A stretch of DNA of 64,000 nt from the NCBI RefSeq assembly GCF_009864005.1, contig NZ_WEZQ01000005.1, forward strand, positions 408,535 through 472,534, in the 5' to 3' direction. Under the pieces are notes generated by a model, which saw nothing but the letters and a program-made list of their open reading frames with translations, searched no databases and was not told where the DNA came from. The translations under genes were made by a program, and so were the position numbers. Origin of the DNA: Furfurilactobacillus milii. GTDB lineage: Bacteria > Bacillota > Bacilli > Lactobacillales > Lactobacillaceae. This document shows positions 19,339 through 27,552 of the stretch, one piece after another (positions within the stretch are counted from its first letter, which is position 1; each line of letters begins with the position of its first letter).

Positions 19339-19902
19339 CTACCGCTTCGAAACTGGATTTTTAACATACTCGGCTATTGCCGGCAGATTACGGTATGCTC
19401 CGTTTAAATCCATGCCAAAACCAACCAACCACACGTTAGGAACCGTCAGGCCAAGATAATCAATGTGAACTGGCGTCACGCGCGTCATTGGTTTGTCAGC
19501 CATAACTGCTATCTCAACACTTTTAGCACCTTGAGCCAATAACCAACGTTTTAGAAAAAACAAAGTATTGCCCGTATCAATAATTTCGTCCAATAAAATG
19601 ATATGACGACCCGTGATCGAAATAGTCGGCTCCTGAAGCATTAACGGCTCGCTCTGCTGTTCGCCAGTATAGCTGGTGACAGAGACAAAATCGAGATCAG
19701 AGGGAGTTGACAACCGCTGACTGACAGCAATTGTCCACTGAGCAGCACCTTTCATCACACCGATAAGTAGTGGATTTGTTGCCTTATTTTTTTCACTGAT
19801 CTGTTTAGCAACATCAGACGCCATCACCTCGATTTGATCAGGTGTCGCAAAAATTTGGCCAATATGGTCATCGAGTAGCGTTTTCAGGGATTCGTTGTTC
19901 AC
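19339..19902 (-). CDS. hpt: Hypoxanthine phosphoribosyltransferase
   Basis: Salvages hypoxanthine (and guanine) to IMP/GMP with PRPP. The type I PRTase loop IILLDEIIDTGNTL is clear, as is LIGVMKGAAQW at the pyrophosphate loop. The length is 187 residues and the start is a GTG behind AAGGATC. The usual neighbours of hpt (tilS, ftsH) are absent, so this may be a second, relocated copy or simply a species-specific location. Together with guaA, guaB and the NCS2 permease it makes this window rich in purine salvage genes. Confidence 0.93.
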   Translation of the reverse strand: MNNESLKTLLDDHIGQIFATPDQIEVMASDVAKQISEKNKATNPLLIGVMKGAAQWTIAVSQRLSTPSDLDFVSVTSYTGEQQSEPLMLQEPTISITGRHIILLDEIIDTGNTLFFLKRWLLAQGAKSVEIAVMADKPMTRVTPVHIDYLGLTVPNVWLVGFGMDLNGAYRNLPAIAEYVKNPVSKR

Positions 19903-20024
19903 AATTAGATCCTTTCTGAGTGTCTCACTCGTTACAAAGACTGTTCAATATTCAATTGCGGTGACGATATCGTAACCCGAATTTTCTACGGACACAAGTC
20001 AAAGCAGTAATAACTAAAACAAAA

Positions 20025-20057
20025 AAGTCTGACAGGAAATTTCTTCCTGTCAGACTT
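20025..20057 (-). terminator. Terminator after the 66-residue orphan gene
   Basis: Perfect 14-bp arms (AAGTCTGACAGGAA / TTCCTGTCAGACTT) with loop ATTTC, followed by a T6 run and TGTTTT on the minus strand. Confidence 0.88.
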
Positions 20058-20171
20058 CAATAGTCGCCTGCCTCTAAAAACGATTAATTCACCAACGTTT
20101 TTAAAATCGAAACAGGTGACTGCTACGTACTGCCAAGGATGTACCATTATCCCTCGCATCGTAGCCCAATT

Positions 20172-20372
20172 TTAAGCTGTTTTCGTTGAGTTGGTCATGT
20201 TTTCATGTCCTAGGTAATGCAGACGGTAGTTAGCCTGCCGTGTGGCATTAATACGATCCAACGCTAACTTAGCGGTGTCATATGAAACGTGGTCAAGAAT
20301 TGAAACCCATTGTCTCCCGTGGCGAACTTCAACATTCCATTCTCCACGTGTTTGCATTTTATAAGTTTTCAT
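20172..20372 (-). CDS. Small basic protein of unknown function
   Basis: 66 residues, basic and Arg/His-rich, with no membrane segment and no recognised family. The start follows AGAGGTCACC and the gene has its own terminator about 115 bp downstream, which supports it as a real, independently transcribed gene. The core WNVEVRHGRQWVSILDHVSY suggests a compact beta-rich fold, but no function can be proposed. The 115-bp stretch before the terminator contains no other frame of note. Confidence 0.6.
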   Translation of the reverse strand: MKTYKMQTRGEWNVEVRHGRQWVSILDHVSYDTAKLALDRINATRQANYRLHYLGHENMTNSTKTA

Positions 20373-20488
20373 AGGTGACCTCTTTTCTGCGCTCTCAAAA
20401 CAATTGTCGACGCCAGTTCGCCAACAGTGAGAACTCCTGTTTCTTTACTGGAATATTCAGTCTAAACATTTTCAGAACAAAGTAAAGC

Positions 20489-20530
20489 AAAACGCTCACT
20501 GCCTGTAGCTAGCAGACGAGTGAGCGTTTT
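20489..20530 (-). terminator. Terminator after the OsmC/Ohr gene
   Basis: 12-bp perfect arms (AAAACGCTCACT / AGTGAGCGTTTT), with a small CTAGC-centred inner palindrome; the minus-strand stem ends in TTTT. Confidence 0.83.
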
Positions 20531-20577
20531 CAATGAATAAATTCAACTTTTGAGTGGCGCTAGTCCAAAATTGCGGA

Positions 20578-21027
20578 TTATTCACCGTAGCTTTCAGTAT
20601 CCTCATCACTAAAAGCATTCACAATCCTAAAATTAACATTATCATTTGCTTTTAACAATTTCGCGACTGGACACTGATTTAAAGCATCATCCAAAACTGC
20701 CTGGGCATCTTCTTGATTTTCATTTGGAAACATAATCTGAGCGTCAACGATAAACTTATATCCCATTGTATCTTTAACGATATCAACCCTTGTTCGAACC
20801 TGAGTATCCTGTGGCATGTGGCGCTGCTGCTCAACAATGCGTAACGTTGCGTTAAAACAAGTGCTCAGTGCAAATCCAATAAATTGTTCTGGGTTAGTGC
20901 CCGAGGCGGAGACTAAAGAGCTACTAACACCTAGTGACAAACCCTCATTACCTTCAACAAAGCTTTGTCCAACCAGACCATTCTCATTGACCACATGTGT
21001 GTGATAGAGTGAACCTTCAACTGCCAT
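20578..21027 (-). CDS. OsmC/Ohr-family peroxiredoxin-like protein
   Basis: 149-residue OsmC/Ohr thiol peroxidase that reduces organic hydroperoxides. The two catalytic cysteines are visible: Cys57 in ALSTCFNATLR and Cys119 in NQCPVAKLL. ATG 21027 is chosen for its AGGAGG site and the family N-terminus; the frame extends to 21075 without support. A possible promoter (TTGCGA, 17 bp, TAGATT) lies near 21078-21106. The gene is monocistronic with its own terminator. Confidence 0.9.
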   Translation of the reverse strand: MAVEGSLYHTHVVNENGLVGQSFVEGNEGLSLGVSSSLVSASGTNPEQFIGFALSTCFNATLRIVEQQRHMPQDTQVRTRVDIVKDTMGYKFIVDAQIMFPNENQEDAQAVLDDALNQCPVAKLLKANDNVNFRIVNAFSDEDTESYGE

Positions 21028-21440
21028 TGTAATGCGCCTCCTATTATTAAACATCTTTGCTTGACTACACAGCAAATCTACCGATATTCATAAGGAATCG
21101 CAATTAATCATCATTCAAAAAGTGTCAGCAGACTTTTTTATTCAAGTGACGTTGGTAACGTTGCCTTACAAACGAGATTCTTATATTTAAGTAATCATCC
21201 ATGTCATTCTATGAGCCTATTTAAACGATTTGCTATATACATTTTTAATACTTGTCTATAACACAAAGCCATCCATCAACATATTCATTAAATGTTATCA
21301 CGATGGTCTCATTAAGCGTTAATTTAGACGCTTTTTAAGCAATTTTATCCCGTTTATTGGACGCACTCGTTTATAATTAGTATTAGTCGCAAACACATAT
21401 CAACGTGGGTGTTGAAACTAACTACAAGGAAGTAAGTTCA
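21028..21440. other. Intergenic region between the Ohr and glycosyltransferase genes
   Basis: About 410 bp of AT-rich DNA between divergent genes. The left part should hold the Ohr promoter. At 21314-21336 the plus strand has a short hairpin (AAGCGT / ACGCTT) followed by TTTTT, which could be an attenuator in the leader of the glycosyltransferase gene. A TATAAT at 21372-21377 is the best -10 candidate for that gene but has no matching -35. No small coding region stands out. Confidence 0.45.
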
Positions 21441-22388
21441 GTGTCAAAAAAAATCATTTCAATTATTGTCCCTTGTTATAATGAAGAACCAACCGTTCCA
21501 CTCTTTTATCCATCCGTTCAAAAAGTCTTTGTCCAACTGTGCAAACAGTTCCCAGGCTTTGAACCTGAGTATTGGTTTATTAACGATGGATCAACGGACA
21601 ACACACTAAATGAATTGAGAAAATTACAGCAACAAGACGTCGACCATGTTCATTATGTCTCGTTTTCCCGTAACTTCGGAAAAGAGGCTGCTCTGTACGC
21701 TGGTCTTCAGCACGCCACTGGTGATTTTGTTGCTGTAATGGATGTCGATTTGCAAGATCCTCCCGAATTGCTTATCCAAATGCTATCAGGCATTGAAAAC
21801 GAGCATTATGATATCGTTGGCTCTCGTCGGGTCACACGCAAGGGTGAACCGCCAATTCGTTCTTTCTTTAGCCGAGCATTCTATCGGGTCATCAACCGAC
21901 TTTCTCAAACACATATTGTTGAAGGTGCTCGCGATTACCGCTTAATGACGCGTCAAGTTGTTGATGCCATTTTATCAATGACTGAAGTTAATCGTTTTTC
22001 AAAGGGAATTTTCAGCTGGGTTGGTTTCAAAACAAAGTACATTGAATTTGAAAATCAGGACCGGGTGGCTGGTGACACGCATTGGTCATTCTTTCAATTA
22101 TTTAGTTATTCTCTAGAAGGTATCATTGATTTCTCTGATGCGCCCTTATCCATTGCTTCGTATACAGGTTTCTTATCTTTCGTGGCCGCCTTTTTCGCGC
22201 TAATCTTCATTGTAATTCGTGCACTTATTTATGGTGATCACACCGCTGGTTGGCCATCACTTGTATGTATCATTCTTTTAATTGGCGGGCTTCAATTATT
22301 CTGCTTAGGAATTTTAGGTAAGTATGTTGGTCGACTCTATTTAGAGAGCAAGCACCGTCCGATCTACATCGTTAAGGAGGAAAAGTAA
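21441..22388 (+). CDS. GtrB/YkcC-type undecaprenyl-phosphate glycosyltransferase (GT2)
   Basis: GT2 membrane glycosyltransferase of about 315 residues that loads a sugar onto a polyprenyl phosphate on the cytoplasmic face. The catalytic domain has IIVPCYNEE, the nucleotide-binding INDGSTDNTL, the metal-binding DVDLQDPPELL and RDYRLMTRQV. Two membrane segments close the protein (about 235-260 and 270-297). The best start is GTG 21441 with AAGGAAG nine bases upstream, rather than the GTG at 21405. Its stop codon overlaps the Shine-Dalgarno of the following YfhO gene. Such enzymes donate lipid-linked sugars for wall polymer or lipoteichoic acid glycosylation. Confidence 0.92.
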   Translation: MSKKIISIIVPCYNEEPTVPLFYPSVQKVFVQLCKQFPGFEPEYWFINDGSTDNTLNELRKLQQQDVDHVHYVSFSRNFGKEAALYAGLQHATGDFVAVMDVDLQDPPELLIQMLSGIENEHYDIVGSRRVTRKGEPPIRSFFSRAFYRVINRLSQTHIVEGARDYRLMTRQVVDAILSMTEVNRFSKGIFSWVGFKTKYIEFENQDRVAGDTHWSFFQLFSYSLEGIIDFSDAPLSIASYTGFLSFVAAFFALIFIVIRALIYGDHTAGWPSLVCIILLIGGLQLFCLGILGKYVGRLYLESKHRPIYIVKEEK

Positions 22389-22437
22389 GATTTTAAATCA
22401 ATATCCACAATCGTCAAAACCTGAAATCCCTCAAACT

Positions 22438-25014
22438 ATGAACCAGTACGGCCGTCAACGTTTTCAATACGATATGACGGCTTTTGTCGTTCCAATGATA
22501 CTTGTTGGTTTAGTCTTTTGGGCACTAGGCATTACGCCATTCGGTGGTCATAACCTCCTAATAAGTGACATGGGGACACAGTATGTTGCTTGGTTAACAC
22601 AATTTCGACATGCAATTACGACCGGTCAATTCTCGTTTTATTCGTTTAGTCTATCTCTGGGCGATAATGCTTTTCCGTTAGTTGCCTACTACATGTTGAG
22701 TCCGTTTAATCTACTGTTGTTCTTCTTTCCGGCCAATCAAGTGCCGCTGGCAATAACTTTCATCATCTTATTAAAAGTTGGCACTATCGGCTTTAGTATG
22801 AGTTATTATTTGCGCCGCGTGTACCATAATACCAACTGGCAAAACCTCATTTTTTCAACAATCTTTAGTCTTAGCGGTTTTGTCGCTACTTACTTTTATG
22901 ACATTATGTGGTTGGACGCCCTTATTTTACTGCCGCTGGTTATTCTGGGTCTTCGCCGATTAGTTAACAACAAAGGCACTGTCCTTTACTTCTTTGCATT
23001 GTGGGCTACGATCGTCACTAACTATTATTTAGGCTACATGACTTGCCTGTTCGCGTTGACCTATTTTATTTACTTTACATTTGATCAGCAAACAGAAAAA
23101 CAATCGTGGAAACAATGGTGGCATCACAACACTCAAGCAATCAAGCGATTTTTGATTACCTCTGTCTTGAGTGGTTTAAGTACCCTATTCGTCCTGATAC
23201 CTACACTGTTGGGCATGCTTAAAACGAGCAAACAAAGTCTATCGTGGCAGGCCTTCCTGCCTACACCTCAGTTCGGCTTAGATGCTTTCGCACAGCTTGG
23301 CCTAAACGCAGCCGATTATCCACAACGCCTAGAACATGATCCCAGCATCTTTGTCGGCAGTTTTGCACTGTTACTCGTGCTTTTATTTTTCCTAAATAAG
23401 ACCATTACCAATCATCACAAACGAACAACCGGTGCCTTACTTGCCTTTCTTGGGCTCAGTATGTTTTTGACACTGTTCAACACTATCTGGCATATGATGC
23501 AACAGCCGAACGGATTTCCCTTTCGTGACGCCTACTTTTTCACATTTATCGTTGTGATTAGTGCATACGAAGCTTGGCAAACAGGCGCTTTCAAACAAAC
23601 CAGGTTAGTGCTGCGTGCGGCGTTGATTGCGATAGTGCTGCTAGCCATCGGTTATTTGACAGCCATGATTGTGCAACCGATCGTGCGACGATGGGATGAT
23701 TTGGCGAACTTTTATGTCAGTCCTAGGTACTGGTTGATTGCAACAGGATTTATTATCTGTATTGCCGGCTTACTCTTCTTATATAACAACCAGCATTGGC
23801 ACCGTTTAGCCCTTTCTGGTCTTGTTCTTGTCACTGTATTTGAGTTGTCTGTAAACTTCTATTTCGGTCTTAAACCTGCTCAATTTGGAAATCAACCCAT
23901 TTATCAAAAGAATTTCACGATTGAAAAAAACTATTTCAACAAAATCAGACGTGCTAGTCATGCCTTTTATCGAGTCGACAATAGCAACTCATTAATTAAT
24001 GCTGCATTTGGAGAGACGTATAACAATTACAATGACCCGCTGCTCTTCAATAGTCATGGTATAGATTTATATAGTTCAACGTTAAATGAATCAACGCGGG
24101 TTATGTTAAATCGACTTGGCTTTTATAGTAAAAATGAGCGTCGAATCAGTTCTGAAGGTAGTACTCACCTGACCAATGCGCTATTTGCAGTGAAATACCA
24201 GTTGCAGATGACACCCCATGACTATGATCTCATTGTCCACGACCATGCACTGCCGCTAGGATTTGCCGTGAACGAGAACTTATTGAACGTCAAACTTAAG
24301 GGTGGCGTAGCCTTAGAGAATCAAAATAACGTTTGGCAGGCAATCACCGGACGTAACGTACATTATTTTAAATCAGTTAATGTCCGGCGCACGGGCTATG
24401 AATATAAAAACAAACAGTACCGTTACCAGTTGATCATCAGACCAACCGCCACCGGTACGTTGTATGCCTATTTCCCTAATGTTAGTGTGGCAAACGCCAA
24501 TATCCACGTTAATGGAACTAAGAAAACAACACGGTTAGATGTCAGCACACAAGCGGTATTATCATTAGGACATTTCAAAAAAGGCGAACGTGTCCATATT
24601 AATTTAACTAGTAAAACGCCTCTAACACATCTTTCACAGTCGTTGCAGACACTGGACCAACAATCCTTTAATCAGTCCCTGATTGACCTTCATAAATCGA
24701 CATTCAAACTTGATCAGGACTGGCGGCCAGATCACTTGCAAGGCACGATAACAGCTACCAAGAAGAAACCATTACTGTTTCTGAGCATTCCAAAAGACAA
24801 TGGTTGGCATGCTTATGTTGATGGCAAACAGGTATCAATTGATAGAGTTGTTGGCAATCTCAGCGCTATAAAGTTGACCCCAGGCTTACATCGCATACGT
24901 TTAGCCTACCGGGCGCCTGGTTTTCGTTTAGGGCTCATCATCAGCCTCTTAAGTTTTGGCAGCTACCTCTTATTCTTGTGGCTACGTTTTCGTAAAAGAA
25001 GCGCATCAGTCTAA
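22438..25014 (+). CDS. YfhO-family polytopic membrane protein (GT-C-like)
   Basis: An 858-residue YfhO-family protein with a dozen or more membrane segments in its first two thirds, a large extracytoplasmic domain (about 470-820) and a last membrane segment before a basic tail. YfhO proteins glycosylate lipoteichoic acid or other wall polymers using a polyprenyl-phosphate sugar. The acidic loop SDMGTQYVAWL fits the GT-C catalytic position. The upstream GT2 enzyme would make the donor, so the two form one pathway. ATG 22438 lacks a ribosome binding site; a strong AAGGAGG instead sits nine bases before an in-frame ATT at 22390, which would add 16 residues. A terminator at 25060-25108 ends the operon. 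Confidence 0.9.
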   Translation: MNQYGRQRFQYDMTAFVVPMILVGLVFWALGITPFGGHNLLISDMGTQYVAWLTQFRHAITTGQFSFYSFSLSLGDNAFPLVAYYMLSPFNLLLFFFPANQVPLAITFIILLKVGTIGFSMSYYLRRVYHNTNWQNLIFSTIFSLSGFVATYFYDIMWLDALILLPLVILGLRRLVNNKGTVLYFFALWATIVTNYYLGYMTCLFALTYFIYFTFDQQTEKQSWKQWWHHNTQAIKRFLITSVLSGLSTLFVLIPTLLGMLKTSKQSLSWQAFLPTPQFGLDAFAQLGLNAADYPQRLEHDPSIFVGSFALLLVLLFFLNKTITNHHKRTTGALLAFLGLSMFLTLFNTIWHMMQQPNGFPFRDAYFFTFIVVISAYEAWQTGAFKQTRLVLRAALIAIVLLAIGYLTAMIVQPIVRRWDDLANFYVSPRYWLIATGFIICIAGLLFLYNNQHWHRLALSGLVLVTVFELSVNFYFGLKPAQFGNQPIYQKNFTIEKNYFNKIRRASHAFYRVDNSNSLINAAFGETYNNYNDPLLFNSHGIDLYSSTLNESTRVMLNRLGFYSKNERRISSEGSTHLTNALFAVKYQLQMTPHDYDLIVHDHALPLGFAVNENLLNVKLKGGVALENQNNVWQAITGRNVHYFKSVNVRRTGYEYKNKQYRYQLIIRPTATGTLYAYFPNVSVANANIHVNGTKKTTRLDVSTQAVLSLGHFKKGERVHINLTSKTPLTHLSQSLQTLDQQSFNQSLIDLHKSTFKLDQDWRPDHLQGTITATKKKPLLFLSIPKDNGWHAYVDGKQVSIDRVVGNLSAIKLTPGLHRIRLAYRAPGFRLGLIISLLSFGSYLLFLWLRFRKRSASV

Positions 25015-25059
25015 GCAAACCATGAATAAATCAAGTTCACAATAAACGACATTCATTAA

Positions 25060-25108
25060 AAAAATCATCGCTAAGCAGACAAAATGTGTTTGCTTAGCGA
25101 TGATTTTT
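25060..25108. terminator. Bidirectional terminator after the YfhO gene
   Basis: 18-bp perfect arms beginning AAAAATCATCGCTAAGCA around a 13-base loop, with T-runs on both sides. It serves the YfhO gene and the convergent small gene at 25116-25337. Confidence 0.92.
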
Positions 25109-25115
25109 AACATGA

Positions 25116-25337
25116 TTAACGTGTTGTAAGGTACGTATATGTTTGATCTTCATTTTGTTTAAACGTGAACTCATGATCACGATGATCGTTAGCGCGCCAT
25201 TTCGACACTTCATAGTGTGTCGTAGTAGACATTTGCAATCTATTCACCACAGCTTCAATCAAATATTGATCATCCGTGTAGGTTCCGCGTAAAATGTTCT
25301 TCAACTCAGTTAAAAAAGTTTCTGCATTTGTAATCAC
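25116..25337 (-). CDS. Small hypothetical protein
   Basis: 73 residues from GTG 25337, which has an AAGGAGCG site nine bases upstream; longer frames from 25361 or 25391 lack one. Acidic-to-neutral, soluble and without a recognised family. The C-terminus WRANDHRDHEFTFKQNEDQ looks like a beta-rich end. It has a shared terminator and an inverted repeat in its upstream region (25428-25449), supporting independent regulation. No function can be proposed. Confidence 0.6.
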   Translation of the reverse strand: MITNAETFLTELKNILRGTYTDDQYLIEAVVNRLQMSTTTHYEVSKWRANDHRDHEFTFKQNEDQTYTYLTTR

Positions 25338-25427
25338 GTGCAATCGCTCCTTTTTAGTCATTGGCAATAGGATACAGATTTCACACGTCAATGTCCATTA
25401 AAATTTTGATTAAATCACTCAGTTTGT

Positions 25428-25449
25428 AATTTTGTTGCCAAACAAAATT
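25428..25449. repeat. Inverted repeat in the divergent small gene / DUF1275 promoter region
   Basis: Perfect 9-bp arms AATTTTGTT / AACAAAATT separated by GCCA. It lies between two divergent genes in AT-rich DNA and could be an operator. Confidence 0.5.
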
Positions 25450-25506
25450 TCAAAATAATATGTTTAGTTTGCAAAGTAATCCTCTTCACCCCATTCATTA
25501 ACTGAC

Positions 25507-25524
25507 ACTTGTTTTAAAACAAGT
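25507..25524. repeat. 18-bp perfect palindrome upstream of the DUF1275 gene
   Basis: ACTTGTTTTAAAACAAGT reads the same on both strands and lies about 75 bp before the permease start, where an operator would be expected. Confidence 0.55.
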
Positions 25525-25599
25525 ATTTTTACCAGCAATAAATTCAAATTTTAGCTACAATATGCCTATTAAACTTAAAAAAGATAAAGAGGCGCAAAC

Positions 25600-26283
25600 A
25601 TGAAAAACGTACGTCAGCCGATTTATGAAACCCTCCTGATTGGCACTTTATTGGCAGGTGTCGGTGGCTACCTGGACGCTTACACCTATATTCTTCACAA
25701 CGAAGTGTTCGCCAGTCTTCAATCAGGGAATGTTATCTTACTGGGATTAAATTTAGCCAACGGTCATTTTGCTAAAGCAATCACATACATTATTCCAATC
25801 TTCTGCTTCACACTGGGTGCTGGGTTAGCTAACTTGGTGGAACAATTTTTTCACCGTCCCGGAGCCGTGATTTGGCAGGAGCTTAGTATCATTGCCGAAT
25901 TAGTTGGTATTTTAATAATCGATCTGTTTATTGGCTTTATCCCAGGTTCATTTATCACTAGTAGTCTATCCTTATTTGCTGCCTTTCAGGTTCATACATT
26001 TCGGGTCATGAATAATCATCCGTACAATACAACCATGACCACTGGTAACTTGCGAACTGTCGGTGCAGCATCGTTAAATTTGCTTTTCCGCCGCGGCAAA
26101 CTAACCACTAACTGGATTTTATTAAGAGATAGTTTTTGGGTGGCCGCTAGTTTTGGCATTGGCGCTTTCATTTCCACTAAACTAACAAATGCTATCGGAC
26201 CGCAGGCATTGCTAGGCAGCGTCTTGATTCTAATTGTTGTACTCATTTTAATGATTTGGGATCAACGCGGTGGGACTGCATGA
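25600..26283 (+). CDS. DUF1275 (YoaK) membrane protein
   Basis: 227-residue integral membrane protein of the YoaK/DUF1275 family with about six hydrophobic segments. The N-terminal family signature GGYLDAYTYILHNEVFASLQSGNVILLG is visible in pieces, and the second half contains the matching NHPYNTTMTTGNLRTVG. No transport substrate is established for the family. The start follows AAAGAGGCG. Two palindromes lie upstream and the IR-flanked terminator element follows, so it is a single-gene unit. Confidence 0.9.
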   Translation: MKNVRQPIYETLLIGTLLAGVGGYLDAYTYILHNEVFASLQSGNVILLGLNLANGHFAKAITYIIPIFCFTLGAGLANLVEQFFHRPGAVIWQELSIIAELVGILIIDLFIGFIPGSFITSSLSLFAAFQVHTFRVMNNHPYNTTMTTGNLRTVGAASLNLLFRRGKLTTNWILLRDSFWVAASFGIGAFISTKLTNAIGPQALLGSVLILIVVLILMIWDQRGGTA

Positions 26284-26387
26284 ACGAGATTGGAACAAAA
26301 CACCTCAGCTTGAATCTTAGCGCAACGGCAACAAGCCATTTTTCTTCAACTGCCAAGGTTCGCACGGATTAAAAATTTGCCACAAAT

Positions 26388-26504
26388 GCGAGACATAACA
26401 CTACGTTTTGCTCATCTAACATAAAAAATGATGTTCACGGGAGAAATCACCCATGAACATCATTTTTATGACACCTGAGAAAGCCAAATCGTGTTGTGTC
26501 TCGC
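26388..26504. repeat. 117-bp element with terminal inverted repeats around a terminator
   Basis: Left end GCGAGACATAACAC (26388-26401) and right end GTGTTGTGTCTCGC (26491-26504) are inverted copies with one mismatch. Between them lies a strong terminator hairpin at 26423-26467 (AAAAAATGATGTTCA arm) with T-runs on both strands. It separates the convergent DUF1275 and deoxyribosyltransferase genes. The layout is like the two-copy element at 41.1 and 58.7 kb but the sequence differs. Confidence 0.65.
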
Positions 26505-26509
26505 TTTCT

Positions 26510-26986
26510 TTAAAAGATTTTCATATCTGTATATTTTGTTGGCAGATTATTAAAATCATATGTGGCAAGTCCCTGTTTAATCTTGTCCCCGGTATACATT
26601 GCCGTCAGTGAACGCACAAGCATCAGGTTAAGCTCGTTTTCTGGGTGAAATTGAACCATGATTACTGGAATGTGCCAAGCCCAAGCAGCACCTATTTCAA
26701 AAATTGTACCAGCATCGGGTTCAAGATTTTTCTCTTCATATTTATAATCTAAAATCGCAACAACGACATCGGCACGTTTGACCTGACGCATGTCGCTCGC
26801 AAAGACAGAATCTTGCCATTCAAATGAGCCAAATTCTAGACTTTCCTCTTGATGCTCTTGAGGAATAAAAATGCCATCTGCATCAATTGTTTTATTTTGA
26901 CGTAATGACGTCACCACAGTATCAATACGATCCCGTTGTTCATCAGTGAAAAACGGACTAGCAAGGTAAACACGGTTTTTATACAT
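26510..26986 (-). CDS. Nucleoside 2-deoxyribosyltransferase
   Basis: 158-residue enzyme that moves the deoxyribose between purine and pyrimidine bases, a salvage route typical of lactobacilli. The N-terminus NRVYLASPFFTDEQRDRID, the acidic region VVAILDYKYEEKNLEPDAGT and the catalytic glutamate in AGTIFEIGAAWAW match the family. The start is ATG 26986 behind AAAGGAAG rather than 27013. It fits with the purine and pyrimidine transport and salvage genes elsewhere in the window. Confidence 0.93.
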   Translation of the reverse strand: MYKNRVYLASPFFTDEQRDRIDTVVTSLRQNKTIDADGIFIPQEHQEESLEFGSFEWQDSVFASDMRQVKRADVVVAILDYKYEEKNLEPDAGTIFEIGAAWAWHIPVIMVQFHPENELNLMLVRSLTAMYTGDKIKQGLATYDFNNLPTKYTDMKIF

Positions 26987-27114
26987 GAAAAATCTTCCTT
27001 TCCTAAACGGCAATATTACGCTATTATACCGGATTCTGTTTGAAAATGGACGATGAAATATGAATCATTTTTATTGCCGAATTGAAAACGGCTTCATTTT
27101 TTCAGCAACATGAC

Positions 27115-27157
27115 TTTACCTCTGTCTCGACAATGCTATACTTTAGTTGTTAACAAC
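27115..27157 (+). promoter_or_regulatory. Promoter and palindromic site of the 65-residue acidic protein gene
   Basis: TTTACC (27115-27120), 16 bp, then TATACT (27137-27142) with an extended TGC just before it. Right after the -10, GTTGTTAACAAC (27146-27157) is a perfect palindrome lying over the expected transcription start, where a repressor could bind. Confidence 0.55.
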
Positions 27158-27221
27158 GTAAATAGTTAACTGTCCAACCCTGACGACATTAAAAGCTGAC
27201 TAATTGTGTGGAGGGATTTTC

Positions 27222-27419
27222 ATGGATAAAGATGAAATTATGGACAAGGCTAAAGATCTTGTGAGCGGCGGCAATATCGACGACGCAAAGTCATTTATCG
27301 AAGATCACAAGGACGACCTTGGCGACTACTATGACCAAGCTAAAGACTTGCTTGGCGGTGGCGCTTCCGGCATCATGGACAAGCTTGGCGGCTTGTTTGG
27401 TGGCAACAACGACAATTAG
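27222..27419 (+). CDS. Small acidic, glycine-rich protein of unknown function
   Basis: 65 residues from ATG 27222 (GGAGGG site). It is strongly acidic (many Asp) with a helical first half (KDEIMDKAKDLVSGGNIDDA) and a glycine-rich C-terminus (GGGASGIMDKLGGLFGGNN). Resembles short Asp/Lys helical proteins such as the MT0933/Rv0909-like family, but the match is too weak to name. A clear promoter upstream and a terminator downstream show it is a real, separately controlled gene, probably abundant or stress-related by analogy only. Confidence 0.7.
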   Translation: MDKDEIMDKAKDLVSGGNIDDAKSFIEDHKDDLGDYYDQAKDLLGGGASGIMDKLGGLFGGNNDN

Positions 27420-27465
27420 ATTACACGTCAATTTAGAATTCGAATTGGCCTTATAAGCAAAAATA

Positions 27466-27504
27466 GACCCGCTAATTACTAGATTAACAGTAATTAGCGG
27501 GTTC
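27466..27504. terminator. Terminator between the small acidic gene and the TetR gene
   Basis: Arms GACCCGCTAATTACT and AGTAATTAGCGGGTTC around an 8-base loop, followed by TTCTTTA on the plus strand. Confidence 0.83.
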
Positions 27505-27552
27505 TTTATGCTGAATAAAAAATCAGAAAAGCAACTTGTTCAGTATTTTAAG

